64,000 bases of DNA, taken from assembly GCA_031431125.1 (NCBI GenBank), contig JANPCX010000078.1, forward strand, positions 23,208 to 87,207. Reading direction: 5' to 3'. Origin of the DNA: JANPCX01 sp031431125 (lineage in GTDB: Bacteria > Pseudomonadota > Gammaproteobacteria > Burkholderiales > Burkholderiaceae_C). Position 1 is the first letter of the stretch. The number at the start of each line of letters is the position of its first letter. The notes beneath the pieces are model-generated. The model made no database searches. It saw only the letters and a list, made by a program, of their open reading frames with translations, and had not been told where the DNA came from. The translations under genes and the position numbers were made by a program. Shown here in pieces: positions 48,892 through 57,183 of this stretch.

Positions 48892-49305
48892 TTATCCCAG
48901 CCGGTGGCAGACCGCTTCAATGTTGTTTCCTTCGGGGTCGATGACGAAGGCACCGTAGTAGTGGGGGTGGTAGTGGGGTCGCAGGCCGGGGGCACCGTTG
49001 TCTTTTCCGCCGGCAGCGATGGCTGCGCGATAGAAAGCATCCACTTGCGCGCGACTTTCAGCCCGCCATGCCAAGTGACAACCTGTCGTCATGGGTGGCC
49101 CACCGTAGGGGGAGGGGCCATCGATGAACCACACATCGGCCTTTTTGCCTTCAGGCTCAGAAGGGTCAGGGTAGGCGAAGCCCAAAATGTTCGCGCCGTG
49201 GTGCCCTTCATAGTCAACGCTGTAGCCCAATGGCGCAAGCGCCGCGCTGTAGAAGGCTTTGGCGCGGCTGATATCGGTCACGCGGAAAGTCATGTGGTCT
49301 AGCAT
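48892..49305 (-). CDS. VOC-family (glyoxalase-like) protein
   Basis: A 137-residue single-domain protein: MLDHMTFRVTDISRAKAFYS at the start, then ALAPLGYSVDYEGHHGANIL, TGCHLAWRAESRAQVDAFYR, and HYYGAFVIDPEGNNIEAVCH at the end. The metal ligands H4 and the late E (NNIEAVCH) are in place. Family members are dioxygenases, fosfomycin-like thiol transferases or lyases; substrate unknown. It lies 80 bases downstream of a strong LexA box and directly upstream of imuA, so it is probably SOS-controlled. Confidence 0.85.
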   Translation of the reverse strand: MLDHMTFRVTDISRAKAFYSAALAPLGYSVDYEGHHGANILGFAYPDPSEPEGKKADVWFIDGPSPYGGPPMTTGCHLAWRAESRAQVDAFYRAAIAAGGKDNGAPGLRPHYHPHYYGAFVIDPEGNNIEAVCHRLG

Positions 49306-49384
49306 GGTGAATCACTCCTGAAGTGAATGGGGTGCGCGTCACACACAACGGCTTCTGGCACACACCGTTTTTAGTGAGATTGGA

Positions 49385-49404
49385 TACTGTATATTTGTAC
49401 AGTA
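49385..49404. promoter_or_regulatory. LexA (SOS) box
   Basis: TACTGTATATTTGTACAGTA matches the E. coli SOS consensus (CTGT-N8-ACAG with TA flanks) almost perfectly. It is about 80 bases upstream of the VOC-imuA-imuB run on the minus strand and about 57 bases upstream of the YchJ-like gene on the plus strand. The minus-strand mutasome genes are the expected target. Confidence 0.85.
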
Positions 49405-49460
49405 CTTTGCGCAAGCTGTTTTGCAAACGGCCTCCGTGCCTCACCCGCGCTTGCGGCAAG

Positions 49461-49889
49461 ATGCACGACATGCCGTCCATCCCCACCCATCCCACCACCC
49501 CACCCTGCCCTTGCCGCACCGAACAAGGCCCCGCGCTGGCCTATGCCGACTGCTGCGGCCGCTACCACGCCGGCCCACTGGCCTTACAAGCCCCCACCGC
49601 CGAAGCCCTGATGCGCTCGCGTTACAGCGCCTTCGTATTGAAGCTGCCCGACTACCTGCTCGCCACCTGGCACCCGAGCACCCGTCCCACCTCACTCGAC
49701 CTGAATGAACCCGGCCTGAAGTGGTTGGGGCTGGCGGTGAAAACGTTTCAAGTGCAAGACGACACCCACGCCACCGTGGAATTCATCGCCCGCAGCAAAC
49801 AAGGCGGGCGGGCGCAGCGGCTGCATGAGGTGAGCCGGTTTGTATGGGAGGAGGGGCGGTGGTTTTATTTGGAGGGGGATGGGGGGTGA
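49461..49889 (+). CDS. YchJ-like SEC-C/UPF0225 protein
   Basis: A 142-residue protein; ATG 49461 or 49470 both possible. An N-terminal zinc motif CPCRTEQGPALAYADCCGRY is followed by HAGPLALQAPTAEALMRSRY, SAFVLKLPDYLLATWHPSTR and a C-terminal NTF2-like domain, which is the standard YchJ layout. Function unknown. It is divergent from the VOC gene, with the LexA box between. Confidence 0.88.
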   Translation: MHDMPSIPTHPTTPPCPCRTEQGPALAYADCCGRYHAGPLALQAPTAEALMRSRYSAFVLKLPDYLLATWHPSTRPTSLDLNEPGLKWLGLAVKTFQVQDDTHATVEFIARSKQGGRAQRLHEVSRFVWEEGRWFYLEGDGG

Positions 49890-50047
49890 GGTGGGCATTC
49901 ACCCATGCCAAATCCGGGGCTCCCAGACTGTTTTTATTCCGTCGTCTCCACCTGTTTTTCGGCTTTGCGACGATCTACATTCAGGCGTTATAACCAGTCG
50001 GTGAGCCGTCCGCCACGTAGAATCGGAACCTTCATTGGAGGCCCACA

Positions 50048-50278
50048 ATGACTGACACTGTTGCTGAACTTGTCGCGCGTGGTAAGGCACTTTCACCACA
50101 AGAGAGAACTCAATTGGTCGAGTTGCTGCGCGAAACACTGGACGAGCCAATTGATGTGGGCGTTGAAGAGGCTTGGCGCCTCGAGCTTCGCAGTCGCGTT
50201 GCTGCATACGAACGGGGCGAAGCAACGTTGTACGACGCTGACGAAGTGATCGCGGAAGCGACTCGACTCACGCGGTGA
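50048..50278 (+). CDS. Addiction-module antitoxin (TIGR02574-type)
   Basis: A 76-residue protein, TGGAGG upstream of the ATG. The sequence (LVARGKALSPQERTQLVELL, RETLDEPIDVGVEEAWRLEL, RSRVAAYERGEATLYDADEV) is the helical addiction-module family. It overlaps the toxin gene by four bases (GTGA at 50275-50278), the normal antitoxin-first order. Confidence 0.87.
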   Translation: MTDTVAELVARGKALSPQERTQLVELLRETLDEPIDVGVEEAWRLELRSRVAAYERGEATLYDADEVIAEATRLTR

Positions 50279-50571
50279 AGGCACTGCGCCTAGATTCAGC
50301 AGCTCGCGCGGAGCTTCTGCACGAATCACAGTATCTGGAACAAGCGCGCCCGGGGCATGGAAAGAAGTTTGTTGCCGAGGTCAAGTCGATCTTCGCGCAA
50401 ATCAAACGCAACCCCTTGGCAGGCAAACCAGACGAAGAAGGATGCCGTCGGCTTCGCGTGACGGGGTTCTCGTTTTCCGTGGTTTTTCGCGAAGAGCCAA
50501 ACGAGACGGTCGTGTACGCCATTCGGCCGGATAAAAAACAACCTGGGTACTGGCGTGCGCGGGTAGGGTGA
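50275..50571 (+). CDS. ParE/RelE-superfamily toxin
   Basis: A 98-residue protein starting at the GTG that overlaps the antitoxin stop. Features: LRLDSAARAELLHESQYLEQ, KKFVAEVKSIFAQIKRNPLA, and CRRLRVTGFSFSVVFREEPN, then YAIRPDKKQPGYWRAR. The fold is ParE-like; the target may be gyrase or ribosome. It is the second toxin-antitoxin pair in this window and does not resemble the first closely. Confidence 0.86.
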   Translation: MKALRLDSAARAELLHESQYLEQARPGHGKKFVAEVKSIFAQIKRNPLAGKPDEEGCRRLRVTGFSFSVVFREEPNETVVYAIRPDKKQPGYWRARVG

Positions 50572-50675
50572 CGCCGACTCGAACGGTCAGGCCACACCGA
50601 ACACCACCTGCACACTTCACCGATTGCCAGTTCAAACGTCAAAACGTTAGTTTCATCTAATCGAGGCTCAGATTA

Positions 50676-51131
50676 ATGACTGCCCCTACCTATCGCTGGG
50701 TATGCCATGTTTGCCAGACAGCGAATGCGGCCGGCATAGAAACTTGCGCTCACTGCCACTCACCTGCTGTCACAACTGTTCGCGCGATTGAGTGGGCTAA
50801 AAACAATCACTCGTCAGCAGCAGAAGCTCCTGCTGCATCTCCGCTTCATCCGTATATTGAAAAGCTAGTCGACATCGCGCCAACCGCACTCGGCATAGGC
50901 AGTTCGGTATGGTGGTACTGGGCGTGGACGCAGTGGGCCGTGCATGACTGGCGAAACAATGGTGAAGCCACAATGACCTTGATGGTTTCTCTCATGGTCC
51001 CAACAGTTTCAATACCAGTAATTCTGGCAATGCTGCTGCTCATGCTCTGTGCAGGCGTCTTGCTCGGTTTCGGCGTGAGAGCCATATTCAAAAAACTAAT
51101 CCCAGCGGCTGTGCGGTTCGCACGCAGTTGA
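50676..51131 (+). CDS. Zinc-ribbon membrane protein, unknown function
   Basis: A 151-residue protein. N-terminal zinc ribbon WVCHVCQTANAAGIETCAHC has two CxxC knuckles. After a linker come two hydrophobic stretches, near 70-92 (LGIGSSVWWYWAWTQWAV) and 103-135 (MVSLMVPTVSIPVILAML). The base composition is less GC-rich than the neighbours. I do not recognise the family. It lies 100 bases downstream of the toxin gene and may belong to the same accessory patch. Confidence 0.7.
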   Translation: MTAPTYRWVCHVCQTANAAGIETCAHCHSPAVTTVRAIEWAKNNHSSAAEAPAASPLHPYIEKLVDIAPTALGIGSSVWWYWAWTQWAVHDWRNNGEATMTLMVSLMVPTVSIPVILAMLLLMLCAGVLLGFGVRAIFKKLIPAAVRFARS

Positions 51132-51317
51132 TCGACGCAGCAATGCGTAGCCTCGTGTATTCCCCTGCCATTTCAACAACCGGCAAAACTGCGGACATTG
51201 AACAGACCAGTCGGGATGATGCAGGACAGGACGCCGTAGTGGCAAGTCCCAAACCGCCAAGTACCCTGTCGTAGTCCGCACTTCATCGCTCAATCCGCGC
51301 TCAGTGAAAACACCCGG

Positions 51318-51343
51318 TGGGGGTGTTGAAGTCAACACCCCCA
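51318..51343. terminator. Strong hairpin in the 319-base gap before the pilin operon
   Basis: TGGGGGTGTTG at 51318-51328 pairs perfectly with CAACACCCCCA at 51333-51343 around AAGT. There is no long T-run on either side, so it may be a weak terminator or a structural element. The rest of 51132-51450 holds no recognisable gene; AACTGGAGG at 51436-51444 is the ribosome site for the first pilin gene. Confidence 0.5.
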
Positions 51344-51450
51344 TCCAGGGGCACCCCTCAAAACCGCCCCAACCCCCACCTCCTGGGGTCGCGTGAATTG
51401 ATCACGGTTTTTACAGTCGCTTCCAGTTCATCAACAACTGGAGGCCGGCC

Positions 51451-52002
51451 GTGACATCACACGCCATTCATTCAAAAAGACAGCACGGGTTCACCTTGAT
51501 CGAGGGTTTGATCACCGTGGCCGTGAGCACCATCTTGGCCACCACCGCACTGCCGTCGATGGCGCGTTGGCTGGATCAGCAGCGGCTGCAAGGTGCGGCC
51601 CAGCAGTTGCTCGGCGATTTGCAATTCATTCGCAGCGAAGCCGTGGCGCGGCAGCAAGGCTTGCGTTTGACGGTGTTGCCTTGGGCGGGGGGCGCCTGTT
51701 ATGTGCTGCACAGTGGCAGCGCGAATGCCTGCACCTGCGGCCCGGTTGAAAACACACCCGCGGTGTGCAGCGGCGGCGCGACGGAAGTGAAAACCGTGCG
51801 CTGGAGCACACACGACAAAGTGGCCCTGCAGTCGTCCGCAAACTCGCTGCGTTTTGACCCTTGGGACGGCACCAGCACGCCCACGGCCACTTTGATCCTC
51901 ACCAACCCGCAGGGCCAAGAACTGCGCCATGTGGTGAATGTGATGGGCCGCGTGCGCACCTGCTCACCCGGTGGCAGCCTGCCAGGCCATGTGGTTTGCT
52001 GA
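51451..52002 (+). CDS. fimT: FimT/GspH-family minor type IV pilin
   Basis: A 183-residue protein starting at GTG 51451, with GGAGG six bases upstream. The prepilin site is QHGFTLIEGLITVAVSTILA: cleavage after G with F at +1 and E at +5. The mature body has ARWLDQQRLQGAAQQLLGDL, typical of FimT/GspH helices. Cysteines CTCG and the C-terminal VC may form a disulfide. First gene of a five-gene minor-pilin run. Confidence 0.88.
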   Translation: MTSHAIHSKRQHGFTLIEGLITVAVSTILATTALPSMARWLDQQRLQGAAQQLLGDLQFIRSEAVARQQGLRLTVLPWAGGACYVLHSGSANACTCGPVENTPAVCSGGATEVKTVRWSTHDKVALQSSANSLRFDPWDGTSTPTATLILTNPQGQELRHVVNVMGRVRTCSPGGSLPGHVVC

Positions 52003-52014
52003 AAGGAGATGTCC

Positions 52015-52461
52015 ATGCTTTCCCCTTCCAACACAACCGCGCGCGGCTTCACCCTGATTGAGCTCTTGTGCGCGATGGCGGTGAGCGCCATCTTGGCGGC
52101 TTTGAGTTTGCCGTCCTTCCACAGCGTGATTCTGAAAACACGGCGCGTGGATGGCCTGGCCACCATCATGCAACTGCAGTTGATGCAAGAACGCCACCGC
52201 GCCAACCACATGGCCTACGGCACGCTGGCCGCTTTGCAGCAGCCTGCGTTCACAAGCAATGGCCACTATGCCGTCAGCCTGCACGACGTGAACGCAAGCG
52301 GCTACCGGGTGTTGCTGCAAGCGCAAGGCACACAACATGCCGATGCACGCTGCCGCCATTTGCAACTGCAGGTTCAGGGCTTGAACCAAGCGAAATCGTC
52401 TGGCCCCACGGTGGCTTTGAACAACACCACCACGGAGAACCGTTCATGTTGGGCGCTGTGA
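52015..52461 (+). CDS. PilE-like minor type IV pilin
   Basis: A 148-residue protein; ATG 52015 is preferred over 52009 because AGGAG (52004-52008) abuts the latter. Prepilin site ARGFTLIELLCAMAVSAILA with E+5. The body is short: PSFHSVILKTRRVDGLATIM and QLMQERHRANHMAYGTLAAL are the usual helix. The C-terminus ends RSCWAL. It follows fimT by 12 bases and overlaps pilW by 16. Confidence 0.86.
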   Translation: MLSPSNTTARGFTLIELLCAMAVSAILAALSLPSFHSVILKTRRVDGLATIMQLQLMQERHRANHMAYGTLAALQQPAFTSNGHYAVSLHDVNASGYRVLLQAQGTQHADARCRHLQLQVQGLNQAKSSGPTVALNNTTTENRSCWAL

Positions 52462-53141
52462 ACGGGCGCGCTTCAAAAGCGCAGCGCCACGCCTGCCGGG
52501 GTTTGTCCTTGGTGGAGCTGATGGTGGGTTTGGCCTTGGGGCTGTTCATCGTGGCCACGGCTTTGTTTTTGCTCAGCGAACACTTGCGTGAAAACCGCAG
52601 CCTGCTTTTGCAAGCCCGCCTGCAGCAAGACCTTCGCACCACGCTGGACTTGATGGACCGCCACCTGCACCGCGCCGGGTTTTGGGGCACGCCACAAGCC
52701 GCCATTTGGCAGGCGGATGCCGCACCGCAGGCCAACCCCTATGCAGCACTCACGCCAGGCAGCAACAGCGTGTTGTTCCACGCCTCACGCGATGCACAAG
52801 AGAACCAGCAAATCGACAGCAATGAAACCCTGGGCTTTCGCTTGCAGCAAGGCGTGCTGCAAATGCGGCTGGGCGAGGGCGGATGGCAAAGCCTGACCGA
52901 CCCCGAGGTGATGCAAGTCACTCAGCTGCAAATTCAACCGCAAGTGCATGAACAAAGCCTGGCCGACCTGTGCCACCGGCCCTGCCCGACCACCTCCAAC
53001 ACTTGCCCGCCACGCCAACAAGTGCGCAGTGTGCAGATCAGCCTGCAAGCCAGCGCTACACACGACGCACAAGTGCAGCGCAGCTTGCAAACCCAGGTGC
53101 GTTTGCGCAACGACGCAGTCGTCGGAGTGTGCCCCCTATGA
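52446..53141 (+). CDS. pilW: PilW-family minor type IV pilin
   Basis: A 231-residue protein. Prepilin site CRGLSLVELMVGLALGLFIV with E+5. The PilW pattern follows: LQARLQQDLRTTLDLMDRHL and HRAGFWG, with a late CPPRQQVRSVQISLQASATH. The start MLGAVNG overlaps the previous gene by 16 bases; the stop overlaps pilX by ATGA (53138-53141). No pilY1 gene is present in this run. Confidence 0.87.
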   Translation: MLGAVNGRASKAQRHACRGLSLVELMVGLALGLFIVATALFLLSEHLRENRSLLLQARLQQDLRTTLDLMDRHLHRAGFWGTPQAAIWQADAAPQANPYAALTPGSNSVLFHASRDAQENQQIDSNETLGFRLQQGVLQMRLGEGGWQSLTDPEVMQVTQLQIQPQVHEQSLADLCHRPCPTTSNTCPPRQQVRSVQISLQASATHDAQVQRSLQTQVRLRNDAVVGVCPL

Positions 53142-54412
53142 AACAGCTTCCTCCACGCGCATCACAACGCGGCGCTGCTGCGCTGGCGTTGACGTTGCTG
53201 CTGTTTTTTGTATTGACCTTGGTGCTGGCTTTTGCCCACCGCCACCTGGTGTTTGAGCAGCGCACCGCCACCAACCAAGTGCGCGCGGCCGAGGCCTTTG
53301 AGGCCGCGCAAGCCGGTGTGGACTGGGGCCTGTCCATGCTGAACAGCAAAGAGCGCATCAACAGCGACTGTTTGCCCGACAACAGCAGCACCGCCCGCTT
53401 GTGGCGCGAACTTCAGCTTCACTACAACGCCAGCACACGCTTGCAACAAGGCGTGGCTGGCCTCACCGCAGCGTGCGTGCGTGATGGCAACCAGTGGCGC
53501 TGCCACTGCCCTGCCTCGGGTGCCGCATCGTTGTCACTCACACAGAACGACGAAGCCGTCGCTGGTTTTGTGGTGCAGTTGTTGGAAACCACCACCCCCG
53601 GCCAAATCCACCTGCGAAGCAAGGGCTGCCAAAGTGCGGGGCCCGCCTGTTGGGACATGAACAGCGAAGCACCTGCTGGTCAGGCCCAGGCGCATCAACG
53701 TGTGCATTTGGCCCTGGTGGGTGGCCTGCGCACACCGCCTGCAGCACCACTGACGGCACGCGGCCACATCACAGGCTCGTCCTTGGGCGCCCACCATGTT
53801 GATGCAGCCTCGGGCGGTGTGGCTTTGCATACGGGCGGCAGTGTTCAGGTCACTGCACTGCAACTCTCCTTTGTGGCGGGCGCCAGCACCAGCCAAGCCG
53901 TCGCCGCCATGGATGCCGACTTGGCGGGGTTGCCCCCGGATGCCTTGTTCGCTGCGGTATGGGGCATGGGGCCAGCACGTTGGGCCGCGCAAACCAGCGT
54001 TCATCATGTGCTGTGCCCGGGAGGTTCTGGCAGCGACTGCAGCACCCCTTTGCAACATGCCATTGCCCAGCGCGGCAACCGTTTGCTCTGGGCGGCCAGC
54101 GATGTGGTGATTGATGCGGGCAGCACCCCCTTGCAACTGGGCAGCCCTGAGCGGCCGGTGGTGCTGGTGGTGCAAGGTCAACTCATCTTGCGCGGTGCGG
54201 TGCAAATCGTGGGGGCCGTGTACGCCAACGAGCTGCAGTGGCAACAAGCCAGCAACCAGGCATGGCTGCAAGGCGCGGCCTGGTCGGCGAGTGCTGTGCA
54301 AGTCGACGGTGCAGCCCAATTCGTGTGGGACAGCGCTGTGCTCACCCGCTTGCGCTGGAACACCGGCAGCTGGGCGGCATTGGCGGGCGGCTGGAGCGCC
54401 CCCCCACCATGA
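53138..54412 (+). CDS. pilX: PilX-family minor type IV pilin, long form
   Basis: A 424-residue protein, over twice the usual PilX length. N-terminus has QRGAAALALTLLLFFVLTLV (PilX_N, without the canonical E+5), then AEAFEAAQAGVDWGLSMLN. The extended C-terminal body contains several cysteines (CPASG, GCQS, CWDMN, CPGGSGSDC) and polyglycine/serine turns. It is coupled by ATGA to pilW and pilV, and so is clearly part of the operon. Confidence 0.82.
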   Translation: MKQLPPRASQRGAAALALTLLLFFVLTLVLAFAHRHLVFEQRTATNQVRAAEAFEAAQAGVDWGLSMLNSKERINSDCLPDNSSTARLWRELQLHYNASTRLQQGVAGLTAACVRDGNQWRCHCPASGAASLSLTQNDEAVAGFVVQLLETTTPGQIHLRSKGCQSAGPACWDMNSEAPAGQAQAHQRVHLALVGGLRTPPAAPLTARGHITGSSLGAHHVDAASGGVALHTGGSVQVTALQLSFVAGASTSQAVAAMDADLAGLPPDALFAAVWGMGPARWAAQTSVHHVLCPGGSGSDCSTPLQHAIAQRGNRLLWAASDVVIDAGSTPLQLGSPERPVVLVVQGQLILRGAVQIVGAVYANELQWQQASNQAWLQGAAWSASAVQVDGAAQFVWDSAVLTRLRWNTGSWAALAGGWSAPPP

Positions 54413-55695
54413 AAACACCCCACAGCCGCCAACGCGGCATGTCTTTGATCGAAGCCCTGGTGGCGTTCTTGGTGGTAACGCTCGGCATGCTGGCGCTGAT
54501 GCGCAGCCAAGAGGGTTTGCGTTTGAACAGCGAACTGGCCCGCCACCGCGGCGAGGCCCTGCGCCTGGCCCAGAAAACCTTGGAAGAGCAACGTGCTTTT
54601 GTCGCCCCCAACGCCACCCTCGTCAGCACACCCGGTGCGCCCCACTACGCGGCCATTCAAAGCAGCAATGCGGCGAACACCACGACCAGCGCCAGCAACA
54701 CCAGCTACCAAGTGCAGCACTGGGTGGATGACAACATGTCCTTCGCCTACAAAACCAGCCGTGTCGAAGTGGGCTGGACCAATCGGCGGGGTCAACCCGA
54801 AAAACTGCAACTGCAAACACTCATCGCAGGCCAAGACCCGACGCTGGCTGCAGCGCTGAGCCAAGCGCCACGCGCCGATCCGGTGTGGGGGGTGGGCGGC
54901 CGCTCGCCCTTCATTCCACCCACCGCCCACGACCTGGGAGACGGCCGCAGCAGCTTCAAACCCAGCAGCACCAGCACCCTGGTTTGGTTGTTTGACAACC
55001 GCAGCGGGCGCATCACCGCCATCTGTACCGGCCTGCCTGCGGGCTTGCAACAGCAGCAAGTCACGACCAACCACCTCACACAGTGCAGCGCTGTCAACGG
55101 TTTGTCGCTCAGCGGTCTGGTGCGTTTTTCTCTGGCACAACCCCCCAGCGCACAAGCGGCCAACGATGTGCCCCTGCCGCTGTCCGTGGGTTTGAGTTTG
55201 AGCAGTGCGCCCACCACCACCCCACCGCAATGCGTGAGCGAAGCCGTCAAGGTGGTTCAACTCAGCAGCGGCAGCAGCGCATGGGTGCCCTTGAACGCAA
55301 CGCCAAGCGGCTTGAACCTCGGCAACTGGACCGAGACAGGGGAGCGTTTCGTCAGCTACCACTGCCTGGTGGATTGGCCCGCCAGCAGCAATGGCACCTC
55401 ACCGGCCAACGCCACATGGTCTGGCCACAGCCACATCAACCCACAAGCTTGGACGATAGGGGTGAACTCAGGCCAATACCGCGTTTGCCGCTACAGCAGC
55501 GACACCAACAACAGCGGCAGCATCGACCGAAACGAAGAACACCCCGAGGTGTACAGCGCAGTGAAAACACCGCTCAACCACCAGCATTTTTTGGTGGTGC
55601 GTGGGGAGCAGGGCTGCCCTGGTTCAGCGCCCGTGAATGGCAGCGGCAACGCGTTGGCGGCGGTGGACTGGGGGACGGTGCAACATCAGCCGTGA
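54409..55695 (+). CDS. pilV: PilV-like minor type IV pilin with EF-hand-like loop
   Basis: A 428-residue protein. Prepilin site RQRGMSLIEALVAFLVVTLG with E+5, followed by MLALMRSQEGLRLNSELARH typical of PilV. The C-terminus is long and carries DTNNSGSIDRNE at residues 365-376, with Asp/Asn/Ser/Asp/Glu at the EF-hand 1-3-5-9-12 positions and G at 6. It then has LNHQHFLVVRGEQGC. ATGA overlap with pilX. The last gene of the run; the next gene is on the other strand. Confidence 0.84.
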   Translation: MKTPHSRQRGMSLIEALVAFLVVTLGMLALMRSQEGLRLNSELARHRGEALRLAQKTLEEQRAFVAPNATLVSTPGAPHYAAIQSSNAANTTTSASNTSYQVQHWVDDNMSFAYKTSRVEVGWTNRRGQPEKLQLQTLIAGQDPTLAAALSQAPRADPVWGVGGRSPFIPPTAHDLGDGRSSFKPSSTSTLVWLFDNRSGRITAICTGLPAGLQQQQVTTNHLTQCSAVNGLSLSGLVRFSLAQPPSAQAANDVPLPLSVGLSLSSAPTTTPPQCVSEAVKVVQLSSGSSAWVPLNATPSGLNLGNWTETGERFVSYHCLVDWPASSNGTSPANATWSGHSHINPQAWTIGVNSGQYRVCRYSSDTNNSGSIDRNEEHPEVYSAVKTPLNHQHFLVVRGEQGCPGSAPVNGSGNALAAVDWGTVQHQP

Positions 55696-55717
55696 TGTGC
55701 CTGCAAAAACCGAGCTG

Positions 55718-56044
55718 TCAGCCCAACCCATGTTCTTCACGAGAAAGTTTGTGGGCGCGCGAATGTATTTCCTGGATGAGTTCTTGCAGCCTCAAATCGT
55801 CAGAGTGGGCACGGAAAAAACCGGGTTTGTCGAGTTCGGAAACGGAAAGCCCTATGTCATTCAAACTCCCCATTCCACCGTATGCGGAAAGCAAATGTTC
55901 TATTCCATAGAAGTCTGAGTTTTTGAGGGCTCGAATATCTTTCTCAAGCCAGTCTGCCCAACCCACTATGGAATGCTTGCGGAACAACGACGCGGCCTCC
56001 TCCAGCGCATGAACAAGTTCAGAAACTTCTTGGTGCATGGTCAT
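55718..56044 (-). CDS. Small protein with GGMGSxND motif (DUF6966-like)
   Basis: A 108-residue protein from ATG 56042-56044, preceded by a G-run as ribosome site; longer ATG starts exist. Sequence: VHALEEAASLFRKHSIVGWA, DWLEKDIRALKNSDFYGIEH, LLSAYGGMGSLNDIGLSVSE. From memory, the W-x-E/D-W-L and GGMGSLND blocks match a family of small uncharacterised, possibly immunity-like proteins. The local GC is lower than its neighbours, suggesting acquisition. Isolated between pilV and the FHA gene. Confidence 0.7.
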   Translation of the reverse strand: MTMHQEVSELVHALEEAASLFRKHSIVGWADWLEKDIRALKNSDFYGIEHLLSAYGGMGSLNDIGLSVSELDKPGFFRAHSDDLRLQELIQEIHSRAHKLSREEHGLG

Positions 56045-56106
56045 CCCCCCCAAAAAGCCGCTAGAAAACTGGTGGCGTCCGTGCATCTTGCAACACCCAA
56101 AAGCAT

Positions 56107-57183
56107 TTACTCATCCTCAGCATTGGATGCCTTGCTCTCACCCACCACCCGCGCCAACTCCTCCTCCAACGGCCGCAGCGAGCCCATGAAACTCTCCACT
56201 GACGCAGCCGGTGCTGCACGCAGCGCAGGCAGGGAAATGGTGGTGGCGTACAGCTGATCGAACCAGCGGTTCTCGCTTTTCTGGTGGTTGTAGCCCATGT
56301 AGGTGGCCGCCGTGGCAAATCCTACGGCGGTGGTCGCGGCGAGGTGCCAGCGGCGTTTGGGCACGATGGCGCTCAGGTGTTGCCACACCAAGGCGCAGCC
56401 GCCCGCCGCTTCCAGCAACGGCACGATGCGGCTCAAACTGGGCAGCGAGAAGGCAAAACTGGCTTGGTGCAATAGCGGCACCAACACCATCAAACCCACG
56501 ACCCAGGGCAAGGCAATGCGCAGATGGGTGCCCATCGCAAACTGCCCACGAAACAGCTTGGAAAACAAGGCCCAAGTCGCGCACCACAGCAGCAAGGCAA
56601 AGGGGCCGGCCAGCACCGGGGACAAAATCTCCAACCAAGGCGTGCCAGGGTTGCTTTGTGTCCATTGGTCCGCCGCCAAACCAGTCACACCCACCGCGGC
56701 CAGCACCGGCATGAGCCAAGCAGCGTGGCGGTGGCTTGCTTGCAGCGGCTGTTCAGGCGTCAGCAATTCGCCGGGCAAACGCAAGCGCAGTGTCACACCA
56801 CCCACCTGAAATTCGCTGCCAGACTTCAAGGCCAGGGTTTGACCACTGCGCGCGTGCAAAGCTTTATACCGGCGTTTTTTGGGCAGGAGGCTGACGCCGT
56901 TGAGGGTGTCGCCTACCGCCAGTTCAAGGGTCTGTTCTTCGTCCGGGGAACGAACAGCTGCCGCAGACAAAGTGGCATCGCCGGTGGCAATGGCTTCCTC
57001 CTGGTGACGGCGGGGCGCCAGCACCGCATGGTGGGCAGCGACATGAGGGTCGTCAATGAGAAGGTCATTGTCGACAGCGCGGCCAATTTTTTGAGGCCAA
57101 TGGTGCACACGGTGCAGTTGTTGCACCTGGCCGTGGTCGTCCAGCCGCTCAATCACGGCAATAGTCAACGCGATGGTTTCCAT
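56107..57183 (-). CDS. FHA-domain membrane protein
   Basis: A 358-residue protein. Residues ~30-130 form a forkhead-associated domain (IGRAVDNDLLIDDPHVAAHH), with phosphothreonine-binding R and H in the expected places and a strand LELAVGDTLNGVSLL. The C-terminal half has about five membrane helices (e.g. LMPVLAAVGVTGLAA, LAGPFALLLWCATWALF). The start overlaps the upstream protease gene by 19 bases, so the two are coupled. Confidence 0.8.
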   Translation of the reverse strand: METIALTIAVIERLDDHGQVQQLHRVHHWPQKIGRAVDNDLLIDDPHVAAHHAVLAPRRHQEEAIATGDATLSAAAVRSPDEEQTLELAVGDTLNGVSLLPKKRRYKALHARSGQTLALKSGSEFQVGGVTLRLRLPGELLTPEQPLQASHRHAAWLMPVLAAVGVTGLAADQWTQSNPGTPWLEILSPVLAGPFALLLWCATWALFSKLFRGQFAMGTHLRIALPWVVGLMVLVPLLHQASFAFSLPSLSRIVPLLEAAGGCALVWQHLSAIVPKRRWHLAATTAVGFATAATYMGYNHQKSENRWFDQLYATTISLPALRAAPAASVESFMGSLRPLEEELARVVGESKASNAEDE

